From positions 3,157,720 to 3,221,719 of the forward strand of contig OX442433.1 in NCBI GenBank assembly GCA_949361645.1: a DNA stretch of 64,000 nt. Reading direction: 5' to 3'. This document shows positions 1 to 9,923 of this stretch, one piece after another. Made by a program: the position numbers and the translations under genes. The notes under the pieces are model-generated. The model did no database searches. It was not told the DNA's origin and worked only from the letters and a program-made list of their open reading frames with translations. The first letter of the stretch is position 1. Every line of letters begins with the position of its first letter. Source of the stretch: Spongilla lacustris (Eukaryota > Porifera > Demospongiae > Spongillida > Spongillidae).

Positions 1-189
1 CCAGGATGGTGGGGCAAGCTCCTCTTGTGCTGAGAAAATAGCCCATAGTCTGCATGAGGGCTTACATTGATACGCCGCCATGGGTCTAATGACCTGATGG
101 TGACTTTGGGGGTTGAAAGTGGAACGCATTCAACCTGGTATCATGTCAAGCAGTCATGTTAGATTGCATGCAGTACTCATTATCTTCCC

Positions 190-321
190 TTAATTAGTAG
201 GTGCAATAAAAAGACACTCGTGTTCTCTCACCTCGTGCACAGTCAGAAGGCCATGCAGCAAGGAGATCCATTTGGACCATTTCTCTACTGCCTGGTTTTA
301 ACATCCTTGTAAGAAAACACA
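190..321 (+). pseudogene. reverse transcriptase scrap (R2-like family)
   Basis: An open frame ending at the TAA at 319-321 contains the block QQGDPFGPFLYCLVL, which matches the conserved RT segment between the two catalytic blocks (compare LQQGDPLSPALFFCLVL in the copy at 16685-17311). No catalytic YxDD follows, and the flanks do not continue the domain, so this is a small fragment. Assignment to the R2-like family rests on that one block. Confidence 0.45.
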
Positions 322-1850
322 ACATTAGTTTCAGGCCGATGGGGTATACTTCACTGGTCCTAGACCTGCATTGTACATGTATAAGGCACTATAGCCATAC
401 TTTCCTGCTCTGTCACCAGAAGTTTTCTGTCCTGGCAGATTAGATCTCCATCCTGGCCCGTTAAAGATCCAGAGGTCTGGACAAGCCTAATCCAACCACG
501 GTCCGCCAAAAGGAACTATCAAGCAAATTAAAATGGATCCATTTTTCTTTATCTTTTCAGTCTGCTCCTAAGTTCCACTTCAGGTGCTAATAGGGCTAGG
601 CTGCTATCTGTCTCCTCTCATGCAGATTCCTGATACTCAGGGGGCTCATAGATCCACTTTGACACAGACATAGGGTAGAGGTGTTATACAGACGTTTGAA
701 CCAGAACCAATAACAACAAAGACTTAAAATCATGTCAAAGACAAATACCCTTAAATGTTTCATGCTGAACAGCACACAATCATCGGCATTTGATTGTGAT
801 TCCCATCACACTGTATACATGCATAATCATGATGACAAGAGATAATACAAATAAAACATCAATAGAGAAAATATCCACAACCAAAACAAACCAACCCTGA
901 TACTAAAGAGGTTGACGATTCACATTCTCAAACATCATTCAGAACTGGCACCACCCAGAATACCAACAAGAATTTCCTACACACAAAATAGAAGAATTGC
1001 AAATGCACTTGTTTACAACTAATATGTTTTGATCTCTCAATTCAGATGCACTTAATAAGAAATATCCATAATACTGACCACATGTTCATGTGGTCTAACA
1101 AAACAGGATTTCTTAAGAAACACAAACAAGCCTCTAACTATAATAACTCATTGCTCTAATGACAAATAATAACCAGGAGAACTCATATACAATATTAACT
1201 GCATCGCAAGGTCAGTATACACCAATAGACCTTCTGGCGCACACTGTGCATGGTACAGTAACTTAAGATGATTATTTCATGCATGTTCCTTTCAAATAAT
1301 TTAATGATGGAGTTACTGTTTTTGTATGGCTCCCATAGAACATTTAGGTGTCAAATCTATTTTCAGGATGATACACAACACATTTTAACTGGATGCTTCA
1401 TACTTTTTTTTGAGACTGGTATTTTATAGCCAAATGTACTTACTGGAGTGGATGGTTTATCTTTTTGCGCCTTTTATTAGCTGATGTTACAGTAGCATAT
1501 ACCATGAACATTGTATTCGCTGATTAATCTGTGTCCGGGGAAAATGAAAATCTATATCTACATGTACATTGTATTCGCTGATTAATTATTAACATGTATA
1601 ATAACTGAATACTGTGTTTCTTACAATATAAATAAATATTACCACCTATTTTAAATGCCATGCAGGAACTAATTCGAAGCGATCGTAAAACACAAACACG
1701 CACGTATAGAAGCTATACTCGTACGTTAACGTAATCTTTAAGACGTTTCACGCTTATATTTACTGCACACACTATTGCCTCGGATCATATTTAGTAGCAC
1801 ACCATTTCTACGAACTTCGAATTCACAGAGCAAGGACTAGTACTGGTTTC
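322..1850. other. no gene recognised
   Basis: AT-rich sequence with stops in all frames. I see no coding similarity, tandem array or long inverted repeat. The short phrase around TGTATTCGCTGATTAAT occurs twice, near 1511 and 1569. Confidence 0.5.
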
Positions 1851-1899
1851 GTGCAAGTTAATAAAATCCGTACCCCTTTTCAATTTGGCAACACAGACC

Positions 1900-2000
1900 A
1901 AATTTGGCAACCAAAAGTGCATGGTCCGGGGTCGGACCAATTATGGCAGCGAAAAGTGGTCCGCCCGACCACTTTTTACCCGGACCACTTGCTTTCGCAA
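1900..2000 (-). repeat. GGTCC-rich short inverted repeats
   Basis: Several TGGTCC/GGACCA units alternate here. The same kind of GGACCA/TTTGGTCC alternation is found near the 3' end of the Ginger element (45915-46060). It may be the distal end of the Ginger relic at 2400-3446, but no TGTCACG terminus is visible, so this is a weak inference. Confidence 0.25.
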
Positions 2001-2399
2001 ACAATGTTTCTCTGCTTTCTAATAGTGCCGAAGTGATATCTTGAATCTCATTTTCAGAGCTTGATGAACATAGGTTTTGAGGATGTAAATGCATCATTTC
2101 ACTATCAATAGTTGGGTAAATTCATGTGTATTTTTAATGCATTCTTATAAAGTAATGTATATAACTTTTTACGAAATGACAATGTGTAGTAATGTTGATA
2201 ATATCATATCAGTTATTGATGCAAACCATATTATATAACTTATTAATGAACTCATTGACTAGAGATGTAAACATACTTTACCATTATACAGTCAGATGCG
2301 TCCTGTATGGGGTTACAATTATATTATCATGGACATTCTTCTTTTCCTTCCCACCTTGTCAACCCCACATTAAATTTTGATTTACAAGATCACAAACAG

Positions 2400-3020
2400 A
2401 AATACCTGAGGATGGTAGGCACTTGTAAGTCTATGTTAAATCTTTATGATGAGGTACAGCTCTGTCATCACTTCATTCACAAACTCTCTTCCTTAGTTTG
2501 CTATCACAACTTCATGAGCTCCAAAAAAATAGGAGAGACAATAAAAATTAAAAGGGCCAAATTTATCTCATTTTAAACTCACAGAATACATAAAGCGAGC
2601 TACTGACACCATCTGGCCTTTTTATCAGGAAGTGCCGTTGCTTAGCCCATTTAGAAAAATAGTCTGTCAATGTAATTATGTACTTGTTTCCACGAGCATG
2701 GTGTTTCTGTCAGTGGCCCAATCAGATCCATTCCTACTTGGCACCATATCTGAGCCTTCACCGGAATAGGATGGAGTCCTGCTGATGATGTTTCAACTTC
2801 TTATTCATCCATCTACAACACGCACTGACCTATAGGGGGAGGCACAATCATATACAAAATGTCTATGATACCAACAACAGTAAAATTACATGTTGTTTAA
2901 CACTCATAAAGAGGACAGGCCAATAGTATTTCGAAGCTATTGTATCATACGTTCTGTTCACCCCAAAATAGCCATCCTTGTGGGTAATCGATGCTCCGTA
3001 TCTTCCACAACTAGTCTCAA
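2400..3020 (-). pseudogene. Ginger-type integrase core, broken
   Basis: On the minus strand the HHCC zinc finger is partly readable (THKDGYFGV, one His replaced by Tyr, then a CC pair after the intron). A 60-bp GT-AG intron at 2830-2889 joins KQH to VSACC in phase. The core follows with GLHPIPVK, GMDLIGPL and LTDYFSKW, then after a second intron-like gap GREFVNEV and RLTSAYHPQ. The second catalytic Asp is read as Asn with a stop two codons later, and there are further frameshifts and stops. The catalytic Glu segment is missing. This cannot encode an active enzyme. Confidence 0.65.
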
Positions 3021-3117
3021 CCTCATACATTTACTGGCACATCGTACGATCACATTTGTCTCAGTACTGTCGATCGCCGCACACGAGCAATAAAAATGAG
3101 ATTAAATTTAATATATT

Positions 3118-3315
3118 TCAAACACAAAATATGTACGTTCTCACCTCCACCACAGTAATAAAGGTCAGAACCTTTTGTTCTAAAAATTTGGCTCTCTTTC
3201 GTAAAGCCAACTTATCTGCTTTGGAAAACCGAGGCGGGTATTGACCATCTGAAAGATAGGAAAATATTTGTCTGTAAGTAAACCGTCCGTCTTTCGTCAC
3301 ATCGCTCTCCATCAT
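3118..3315 (-). pseudogene. Ginger-type transposase, N-terminal exon
   Basis: A 65-codon frame starting with ATG at 3315. It contains the pattern YLSDGQYPPRFSKADK followed by a basic LRKRAKF stretch. The transposase exon at 41841-42031 has the same layout (LTGKYPKDCPQNKK then RRQAK), so these two are homologous first exons. It continues into a decayed zinc-finger segment at about 3015-2890. The gene as a whole is broken downstream, so this exon is a remnant. Confidence 0.5.
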
Positions 3316-3395
3316 AAAACATGCTTTGTGCTCATGCGCACTTAAAATTATATGGGATCCCTATTTCACGAATGGGTCCCCGAATTAGGGAAGGG

Positions 3396-3396
<1 letters not shown>

Positions 3397-3427
<31 letters not shown>
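3397..3427 (+). repeat. poly(G) run, 31 bases
   Basis: Uninterrupted G tract inside the terminal region of the Ginger relic. Runs this long are unstable and may be mis-sized in assembly. Confidence 0.9.
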
Positions 3428-3428
<1 letters not shown>

Positions 3429-3537
3429 CCCCAATCATACGTGACACCGGCGACGACGGCCCTCATGTATAACTCATGACCTCATCGCCTTATATCGCGT
3501 ATTTTATAATGTTACAGAATTTGGCTTATCAAATAAA

Positions 3538-3747
3538 ATGCAACTTTGTAGTGGGTACACAGGGGCTGATCAGTTCACCCTTAACACAGATGCGCCAGCA
3601 AGAAGTCGGTGCAGACGTTGGGTAGAGATTGTGGTGATATCTGTGATAGTCGCAGTGGTGTGGGGACTGCTATCGCTACCATCGGTGTTCTACTTTCTTC
3701 CTCAACCTCAGGGTGGAATATCTCTACAACAGGCGGTACGTGCGTAA
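3538..3747 (+). CDS. small ORF with one hydrophobic segment, doubtful
   Basis: A 69-codon ATG frame with a hydrophobic stretch at about residues 29-53 (VVISVIVAVVWGLL). Another frame of similar length overlaps it. I recognise no family, see no splice partner, and cannot exclude chance. It ends just before an AT-rich microsatellite (3820-3880). Confidence 0.12.
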   Translation: MQLCSGYTGADQFTLNTDAPARSRCRRWVEIVVISVIVAVVWGLLSLPSVFYFLPQPQGGISLQQAVRA

Positions 3748-3819
3748 TAGTGGAAGGGTTTAGCGCACTGGGTACCGTGCATGAATATTAAACCGGCAGA
3801 GCATGAGTCATAGACTAAG

Positions 3820-3880
3820 ACGGATATATATATAATTATAATTATAATGTACAATAATAATAATAATATATATATAGGGG
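3820..3880 (+). repeat. AT/ATT microsatellite
   Basis: Runs of TATA, ATTATA and AATAAT units. Confidence 0.8.
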
Positions 3881-4057
3881 TTTCATTTGCGTCGGATGAT
3901 TCGCGAAACGGGAGGACAACTCATTCCTAGACTTCTCAATCATAGATAATATATATGCCAATTGCGCCACATCATTTGCAACGTCTTATTGTTTCAATAT
4001 AGAGTTTAAGCTCTCAATCGCACTCACTCGTTCGAGCGTGTGATAAGTAAATCCTAT

Positions 4058-4815
4058 ACCACGTTCACACGACGATGGCACGGTACAGAACAGCTAGGCA
4101 CGGCACGACTCCGTTCATACCGCGTTTGAGGCTGTGTGGTTCTACAATTATTGCATGAAATCAAGATGGACGATCGCGACTTGTTTACAACGATCCGTGC
4201 AATCAAGAAAAGGAGGCATTAGATCGAGGCACATGTGCCTCGATCTGATGCCTCCTTTTCTTGATTTGCAGAAGATGGAAGTTTCTCGTTATTCTCGTAA
4301 TACATATACCGGCAATATTATGGCAATGGCCATCCAATTCACCTCAAATGGCCTAGCTCATTACGGATCTATTAGTACACCAATTGATTTCTTGTACAGC
4401 CTTCCAGTTGCACTGGCATCGATTCCTCTCCCCAAATCTTTTACCACGTTCACACGGCACAATTTTTCCGTGCCAGCGCGGTACGGTACGGTTTGGTACG
4501 GCACGGTTCGGTCAAAATTTGACGCATGAACACTGTCAACGTGCCGTACCGAGCCATTGCTATAATATTGTGTATGACGTTACGAGAAAAACGAGAAACC
4601 ATAATAATATTGCTCTCCTTCTGTGGCTCTGATACCTACTTTTCTCGATTGCAAGGATCGATGTAAGCAAGTCATCCATCTTGATTTCAGGTAATAATTG
4701 TAGCTGCTTTTTAAAACCAATCGAAACCACATAGCCTCAAACGCGTATGAACGTTACTCGATTATAGTCGTGCCAAGCTGTTCCGTACCGTGCCATCGTC
4801 GTGTGAACGTGATAT
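4058..4815. mobile_element. MITE-like element with about 80-bp inverted ends
   Basis: The sequence CACGTTCACACGACGATGGC near 4062 is repeated in inverse orientation ending near 4810, and the similarity continues inward through GGCACGGTAC and GCGTTTGAGGCT to about 4137 and 4730. The interior has stops in every frame and repeated GGTACGGCACGG units around 4475-4545. No transposase is present, so it is non-autonomous. I could not fix a target duplication. Confidence 0.6.
4201..4266. repeat. 66-bp near-perfect palindrome
   Basis: Both arms (33 bases each, AATCAAGAAAAGGAGGCAT outward end) pair with one mismatch and no loop. It lies inside the MITE-like element. Confidence 0.9.
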
Positions 4816-4949
4816 TTGTTTCTTCCACCCTGCCATTTTAATACTACGGAAACAAGTTCCTGTACATGCTCAATTGCTATCATATCCCCATCTACCACCA
4901 TCGAGCTCTCGGCGCGGCACGGAATGATTTCGACAGTGTTCACACGTCA

Positions 4950-5038
4950 AATTGTATGCTAAAATGTAAGACCTGGTAGAGACGCATTTCATTATAAAGC
5001 GATGTCTCTACCATGCAGGTCTTACATTTTAGCATACA
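4950..5038. repeat. hairpin element of about 90 bp
   Basis: GTATGCTAAAATGTAAGACC at the left is matched in inverse by the right end, with the inner pair GGTAGAGAC/GTCTCTACC and a short loop. It has the form of a very small foldback element. Confidence 0.75.
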
Positions 5039-5129
5039 GCTACCTGAAACTTACAAAAACACGATCCAAACTCATAGTGGGCATTTTGAAAAACGCACCA
5101 TGAAGCTTCGATCGATGTAGTCATAATTT

Positions 5130-5610
5130 TCGATATAAAAGTGCCAAATCACAGTCAATATTATTAATTGCCCAATTACGGTATCAAATTCTAAATTTTT
5201 CTATTAAGATTACGCTTGTTGTTATCGCCGTTTTAAAACATTGAAAAATGAAAAATTGGAATGGAACTGGAACGGATAAAATGGAACCGGAAAGTCTGCT
5301 CTGAAACCGGGACCGACCGTTGTTCGGACCAGGAAACCCAAGTTTCTAAACCGAGATGGGTACGAGAAACCGCGAAATGGACGTTCTAAGTGCCTTAGCT
5401 ATGGTCCGTGGCCGTATAAGTTGTATAACTATTTGGACCTTCCTTTGGCTACGTTATATACCCACACACGCGCTCACACACAAGCGCCCACACACACTGA
5501 CATACACATACACACACACGCTCACACACACACGTTCACAAACACACACACACACACGCTCATACACACAACACTCCCTTCATTCTCTTAGCCTTCATTA
5601 GCCTGCACAA
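5130..5610 (+). repeat. dispersed repeat with internal CA microsatellite, copy 1
   Basis: This stretch is repeated in inverse orientation at 12835-13440. Shared landmarks are GCCCAATTACGGTATCAAATT, the GGAACCGG-type units, GATGGGTACGAGAAACCG, and TTGGACCTTCCTTTGGCTACG, followed by a CA array (about 5461-5575) and CTTAGCCTTCATTAGCCTGC. Open frames across it are microsatellite artefacts. Confidence 0.8.
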
Positions 5611-5774
5611 GTATTTTAATTAATAATTAATTTATTCAGTTAAAATAAGCATGCTGTAGGTTAAATAAGATTTTTTTCTGTAATGTACATGTGAACACCA
5701 TACAATAAATTACAAATAAAGACCAGAGGGGTTTGGAAGCAAAGTTCACTAAACTGATGCAGTACAAATGAAAG

Positions 5775-5955
5775 GGAGCCGCAACGCCAATCAAGACCTC
5801 ATAGAGGAGGCTAACACCAATTATGACACTCCTGGCCTGTGGTTGCAGACATACTTTGTGTGGACATTAATGCAACTTATAAATTACTGATATCACAAAA
5901 AACAACTGAAGCATGTGGCCTCGTCCCCAATCGTGAAGAAGAACAAGCATGCATG
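5775..5955 (+). pseudogene. retrotransposon C-terminal fragment
   Basis: This stretch is similar in inverse orientation to 9605-9790, which lies at the 3' end of the R2-like copy on the minus strand. Shared phrases include GAGGCTAACACCAAT and ACAACTGAAGCATGTGGCC. A short frame reads ISQKTTEACGLV. It probably derives from the C-terminal endonuclease end of that family, but the frame is broken and the assignment is indirect. Confidence 0.4.
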
Positions 5956-5977
5956 CATGCTCTGAGTTCTAGTTTCA

Positions 5978-8037
5978 ATTTTAGAATTTTATTCCTTTCA
6001 TGTTTGTTGTAATTAGTATGACAAAAGCAGTACAGGAAATGCACTACAAGCAATACTACAGACAGGCAAAGTCTATAAACCTACAGTTCAATTTATTATT
6101 GTTAATAATAATAATTATAAATGATGGCATGCACTCCATGGTCAGGATGGCTGTTGTGGTTCCATCCTGTGGATTATTATTAACACAAATAAACATTGCT
6201 TAGTGTATTTATAGTATATCCTCCCTCTTAAGAGTTTGAATCAAGGTGTGGCTGTAGGGTGATGTCTCACCCATGTATCCTTAAACATAGTGATGTTCAT
6301 ATAAGGGGCACATCACTGCCTCTCAGGAGGTTGGGAAGGGGGGGGGGGGGGGGGGGGGGGGGCAGTAATCTTTGCTTTGTGCAGGCAATCATGAATGTTT
6401 TCACCCAACCTGACTTGCCACTCCCATCTGTTATGCACTAAGCAATTTATGGAGAGTCTACTAAAACCAATTGGGCTGTTTAGTGTAGGCAACTCATACA
6501 TAATGCAGCTGCTGCATACTGGAGGCCACAGGTCATGCCTGTCAATCTGATTGGCTGAATAAATTATATTTTGTACTATTGTAATGGATGAACCTTTCTT
6601 TTATTGAGCAGTGCCAGCTTAACTTATGTGCAGTAGTGAAAGAATATAGTGTCATGTATGTCTTGTGTCTGTTTATCCACGATGTTGTTCTATCTCAGAT
6701 CACAGCTGTAGGATACATTCATTTACAACTGATTGTGTGACTCTAAAACAGCCGTCACCTTTCATCCATTATCCATTGCATTACATAAAGTGCTATATAT
6801 GTATTTGGAGGCATTTAGCTGCAAGCTAGTGATTACACATGTGGAGTTTTCTTTTTCGTTTTAAGTTATATGGAATTCCTTTGACCTGCTCGTTGACAAG
6901 AAGGCTCAAAAACCCTAGCTAAATAAATATTGTTAGTATTCTTGCGATTGACCAATCAGATTGCGAGATTTTATTATGCTACTGTATAATACGAAGTGCA
7001 CATATTTTTACCCATAATGCATGTGGGCTAAGTAACAGGTCATGGGCAACTCAGGGTAAAGACAACACTGACATCCCAATGAGAAATTCTCTCCTGCCTA
7101 TCCTTCAATGGTGTTACCTATATACTGCTCCAAGTTTATTGCCAAGTCCAGATACCTACTTTCTCGTAGAGTTACCCTGTTGTGCATGTGTGGCAGCTTC
7201 TTCAGGAGAAAAAAATGCAAGGGAGCCTGTCATCAGTCCTTTTAATTTGATGAGGTGGTCAAACAGTTTTTTGTAATGTGCTCAGCAAAACCAATAATAA
7301 ATATAATAACACATATACACACAGAAACACAACAACAGAATGACACAAAATAAAAGTGTTAATCATTTATTCCAAGTCAGCTTCTCCACTTGGTGCAAGA
7401 ACCACGCAAGCAAAGATTTGTGGCTCGAAGTAGTGCAAAAGAAAGCAGCCATCGTGTGGTTTGGTTTGTCCCATTTAATGCTTATATATGCTTTACATAT
7501 GCCTTTTAGTAAAAAATTCCATCAGTGGAAACAAAATAATAGAACAATTATAATTGGATTGGAGCTGATGTAAACCCATAGGATTCTGAATGCTGGTCAC
7601 ATGCACCTGCAACATCAAGACAATGCAGTTTAGCCCAAGAACCAGTTAGGTAGCAAGATGTCAGCTGGGTGGGGCTTATATAAACTTAGCATCCTTGCAT
7701 CATATTCAACCTGTTCATAACCATGCACTGTCACCAGTTACACCATACATAGAGCATAGGACTACAGATGATGAATAACAATAATTGAAAAATTGGCTGA
7801 ATCTTCACTACTCTGGAGGCGTCCTATCCACCTCACCCAAACTAAACACGTAATTACAGGCTACAAATTAAGCTGTTTTCTGCATGTTGCTTCCACACTC
7901 AACAAAGCTGGTATATGACTTTCACTAAGGTAATTTCCATGTCTAGAATGAGACGGAATTTACCTTAATCATACATACAATCAAGCCAAGTCAGGTTGGG
8001 TAAACACATTCATGATTGTCTGCACAAAGCAAAGATT

Positions 8038-8074
<37 letters not shown>

Positions 8075-8458
8075 TTCCCAAACCTCCTGAGAGGCAGTGA
8101 TGTGCCCCTTATGCGAACATCACTATGTTTAAGGATACATGGGTGAGACATCACCCTACAGCCACACCTTGATTCAAACTCTCAAGGGGAGGGGGGGGGG
8201 GGGGGGGGGGGGGTGATATGCACTAAACACACTAAGCAATGTTTATTTGTGTTAATAATAATCCACAGGATGGAACCACAACAGCCATCCTGACCATGGA
8301 GTGCATGCCATCATTTATAATTATTATTATTAACAATAATAAATTGAACTGTAGGTTTATAGACTTTGCCTGTCTGTAGTATTGCTTGTAGTGCATTTCC
8401 TGTACTGCTTTTGTCATACTAATTACAACAAACATGAAAGGAACAAAATTCTAAAAAT
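5978..8458. mobile_element. 2.5-kb element with 440-470-bp inverted ends
   Basis: The left arm (5978-6420) and right arm (7987-8458) are nearly identical inverse copies; the best-matched 200 bases encode the same 67-residue artefact frame on opposite strands. Each arm carries a G or C run (6338-6362; 8042-8074), and the right arm has an extra G run at 8191-8213. The outer ends share TTTTAGAATTTT. The 1.56-kb spacer shows no recognisable gene. This fits a non-autonomous long-TIR transposon or a foldback; no clear target duplication could be fixed. Confidence 0.6.
6421..7986. other. spacer between inverted arms, no gene recognised
   Basis: Short frames only (7079-7276 and 7340-7573 on +). Neither shows a family motif. 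AT-rich with no tandem structure. Confidence 0.5.
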
Positions 8459-8651
8459 CGAGTGTTACGGCAGTAACTCTCATATTAGGATTTGTGCCGT
8501 ATCAGGAGAAAGGGACAGTGTAGATCTTTATTGCTATCGATCCACAATGGAAAGACGATCATTTTCATGTTTTGTTCAAGTCGCCAGACCTTTTACTTTA
8601 AGAGAACAAAAAAGCTCGTAGTTCTCGTTCCCAGACCGCAGTTTGTCCATA

Positions 8652-8675
8652 GTCGTCGTCGTCGTCGTCGTCGTC
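8652..8675 (+). repeat. (GTC)8 trinucleotide repeat
   Basis: Eight GTC units at the edge of a stretch whose inverse counterpart occurs near 22840-22905 (shared GGTCTGGCGACT). Confidence 0.85.
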
Positions 8676-8870
8676 TTATGGGTGAGTGTAACTCGAGATA
8701 GGAAAGGTTTTAAAGAGCGCCAGTTACATGTACACCAAAAATCGTAGAATTTTCTGACAATACATCTTCAGGTATTAGATATATAAATAAAGCATGTAAC
8801 CGATATACAGCTGTTCTTGCGCGCCAAGATATACATAATCGCTACGTAATATAGAGTTAGCTATATCAAA

Positions 8871-9284
8871 ATGCCTTTACGGCTACGAAAGAGGAAAGCT
8901 AAGCGACGAGAGGAATACCTCCTAAATCGAGGCTATGAGTTAGAGTCCTCCCGAGTTCGGTACGATGCTGATGTTGAACAAAGGCGGATAGTCTCGTACC
9001 CAGACCCAAATGTACGTAACGATGATGTACAACATCTCTCTGATGTTATACTGTAAGCGGTAATCATCGGTACGTACATTTGGGTCTGGGTACGAGACTA
9101 AAAGGCAGGCGTCTGCCCTTGACATGTACAGAGCAAATCTGGAGTCGAACCCAGCTTCTAAGAGGTGGAAACATGAAAAGAATTCTGTTGCGGTGCGAGC
9201 TTCTAAGATGCGACGTTATGAAACTGAACTCAGAGGGAAAGCTTGGCGCGCGAGTTTCGAACTAATGGAACAGCTGCAAATGTA
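8871..9284 (+). pseudogene. Lys/Arg-rich repeat ORF interrupted by a foldback
   Basis: The first part starts with ATG at 8871 and reads very basic (PLRLRKRKAKRREEYLLN, then YELESSRVRY). After the inserted foldback (8988-9107) a compatible frame resumes with KRQASALDMYRANLESNPASK and ends in ELMEQLQM at the TAA near 9284. The spaced R/K-R-x-x-Y-x-x-N pattern resembles basic repeats in some transposon-encoded proteins, but I cannot name the family. Only the join is broken; each half is open. Confidence 0.35.
8988..9107. mobile_element. small foldback (MITE), copy 1
   Basis: Inverted ends GTCTCGTACCCAGACCCAAA at both sides, with the inner pair TACGTAACGATGAT-like. A second copy lies at 48284-48396 with the same ends. 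TA flanks both sides here (8986-8987 and 9108-9109), suggesting a TA target duplication, though the second copy lacks it on one side. Confidence 0.7.
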
Positions 9285-9404
9285 ACAAAACTGTGTTGCT
9301 AGGCAATAAAGATGGGAATTACAAAGTTATACGGCTGGATTTTACAATCGTATTTACTTCTACATTGTACTACATGTACACCTATATACTAGTAGTCACT
9401 TATA

Positions 9405-9590
9405 AAAAAATTTTATTCCTATATTTAGCACTGTATAGAACGTCATTACAATTATGTTGCTAAATATAGGAATAGTTATTGTATCTCCACTGAATCCCTT
9501 GTTCCCTTCCTTTTTACACCACCATTGCCTTCAAATCGTATATACCACTAACTTTCTCAGAGAGAATGTTTTTTATATCTTGTGAAACTA
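9405..9590 (-). repeat. repeat next to the 3' end of R2-like copy A
   Basis: It contains TATTCCTATATTTAGC and its inverse GCTAAATATAGGAATA, then AATCCCTTGTTCCCTTCC and TTTTTACACCACCATTGCC. The same phrases make up the hairpin at 15267-15480, which lies next to the 3' end of R2-like copy B. Confidence 0.65.
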
Positions 9591-9604
9591 TGTTCTTCGT
9601 CACG

Positions 9605-9790
9605 ATCGTGGACAAGGCCACATGCTTCTGTTGTTTTTTTGTGATATGATATATCACATTAACGTCCACAACATAAACCAAGCAATGCAACTATTTAAGG
9701 TTGCCATAACCCTGTAATACTGATGTCTGCAACCACAGAAGTATCAGTATTGGTGTTAGCCTCCGGGCTCATTGAACATTATGAGGCCTT
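9605..9790 (-). pseudogene. decayed C-terminal tail of R2-like element A
   Basis: Inverse counterpart of 5775-5955. It reads EEANT-type text, then VVADISITGLWQP and further decayed sequence to about 9605, all with stops. It lies where the endonuclease should be. The catalytic endonuclease residues cannot be traced in this copy. Confidence 0.35.
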
Positions 9791-9923
9791 GCCTTGATTT
9801 GCGATTGGTCAAATCCCCCCACGCTTGTAGGTGACACTATGGTGACACAGTGGGTCCAGCATGCTCTCTGGGCATAGTGGGCAAGTCTGAGGAGAGTCAT
9901 TCCCAGAATGTGGATTTAAACGG

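Larger units (their letters stand above)
2400..3446 (-). mobile_element. Ginger-type (gypsy-integrase-like) DNA transposon relic
   Basis: Read on the minus strand, the element starts with TGTCACG at 3446, immediately flanked by CCGG (3447-3450), the target reported for Ginger1 transposons. It then carries, in order, an N-terminal transposase exon, a zinc-finger segment, and an integrase core with the landmarks MDLIGPL, LTDYFSKW and SAYHPQ. The distal end and any C-terminal protease domain are not recognisable. A 31-base G run sits inside the terminal region. The order of domains and the terminus support Ginger rather than a true LTR element: no gag, protease or RT is attached. Confidence 0.6.

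Noticed and set aside
6000..8435. Identical 67-codon ORFs at 6000-6203 (+) and 8232-8435 (-)
   Set aside because: They are the two arms of an inverted repeat; identity reflects the repeat, not a gene family.
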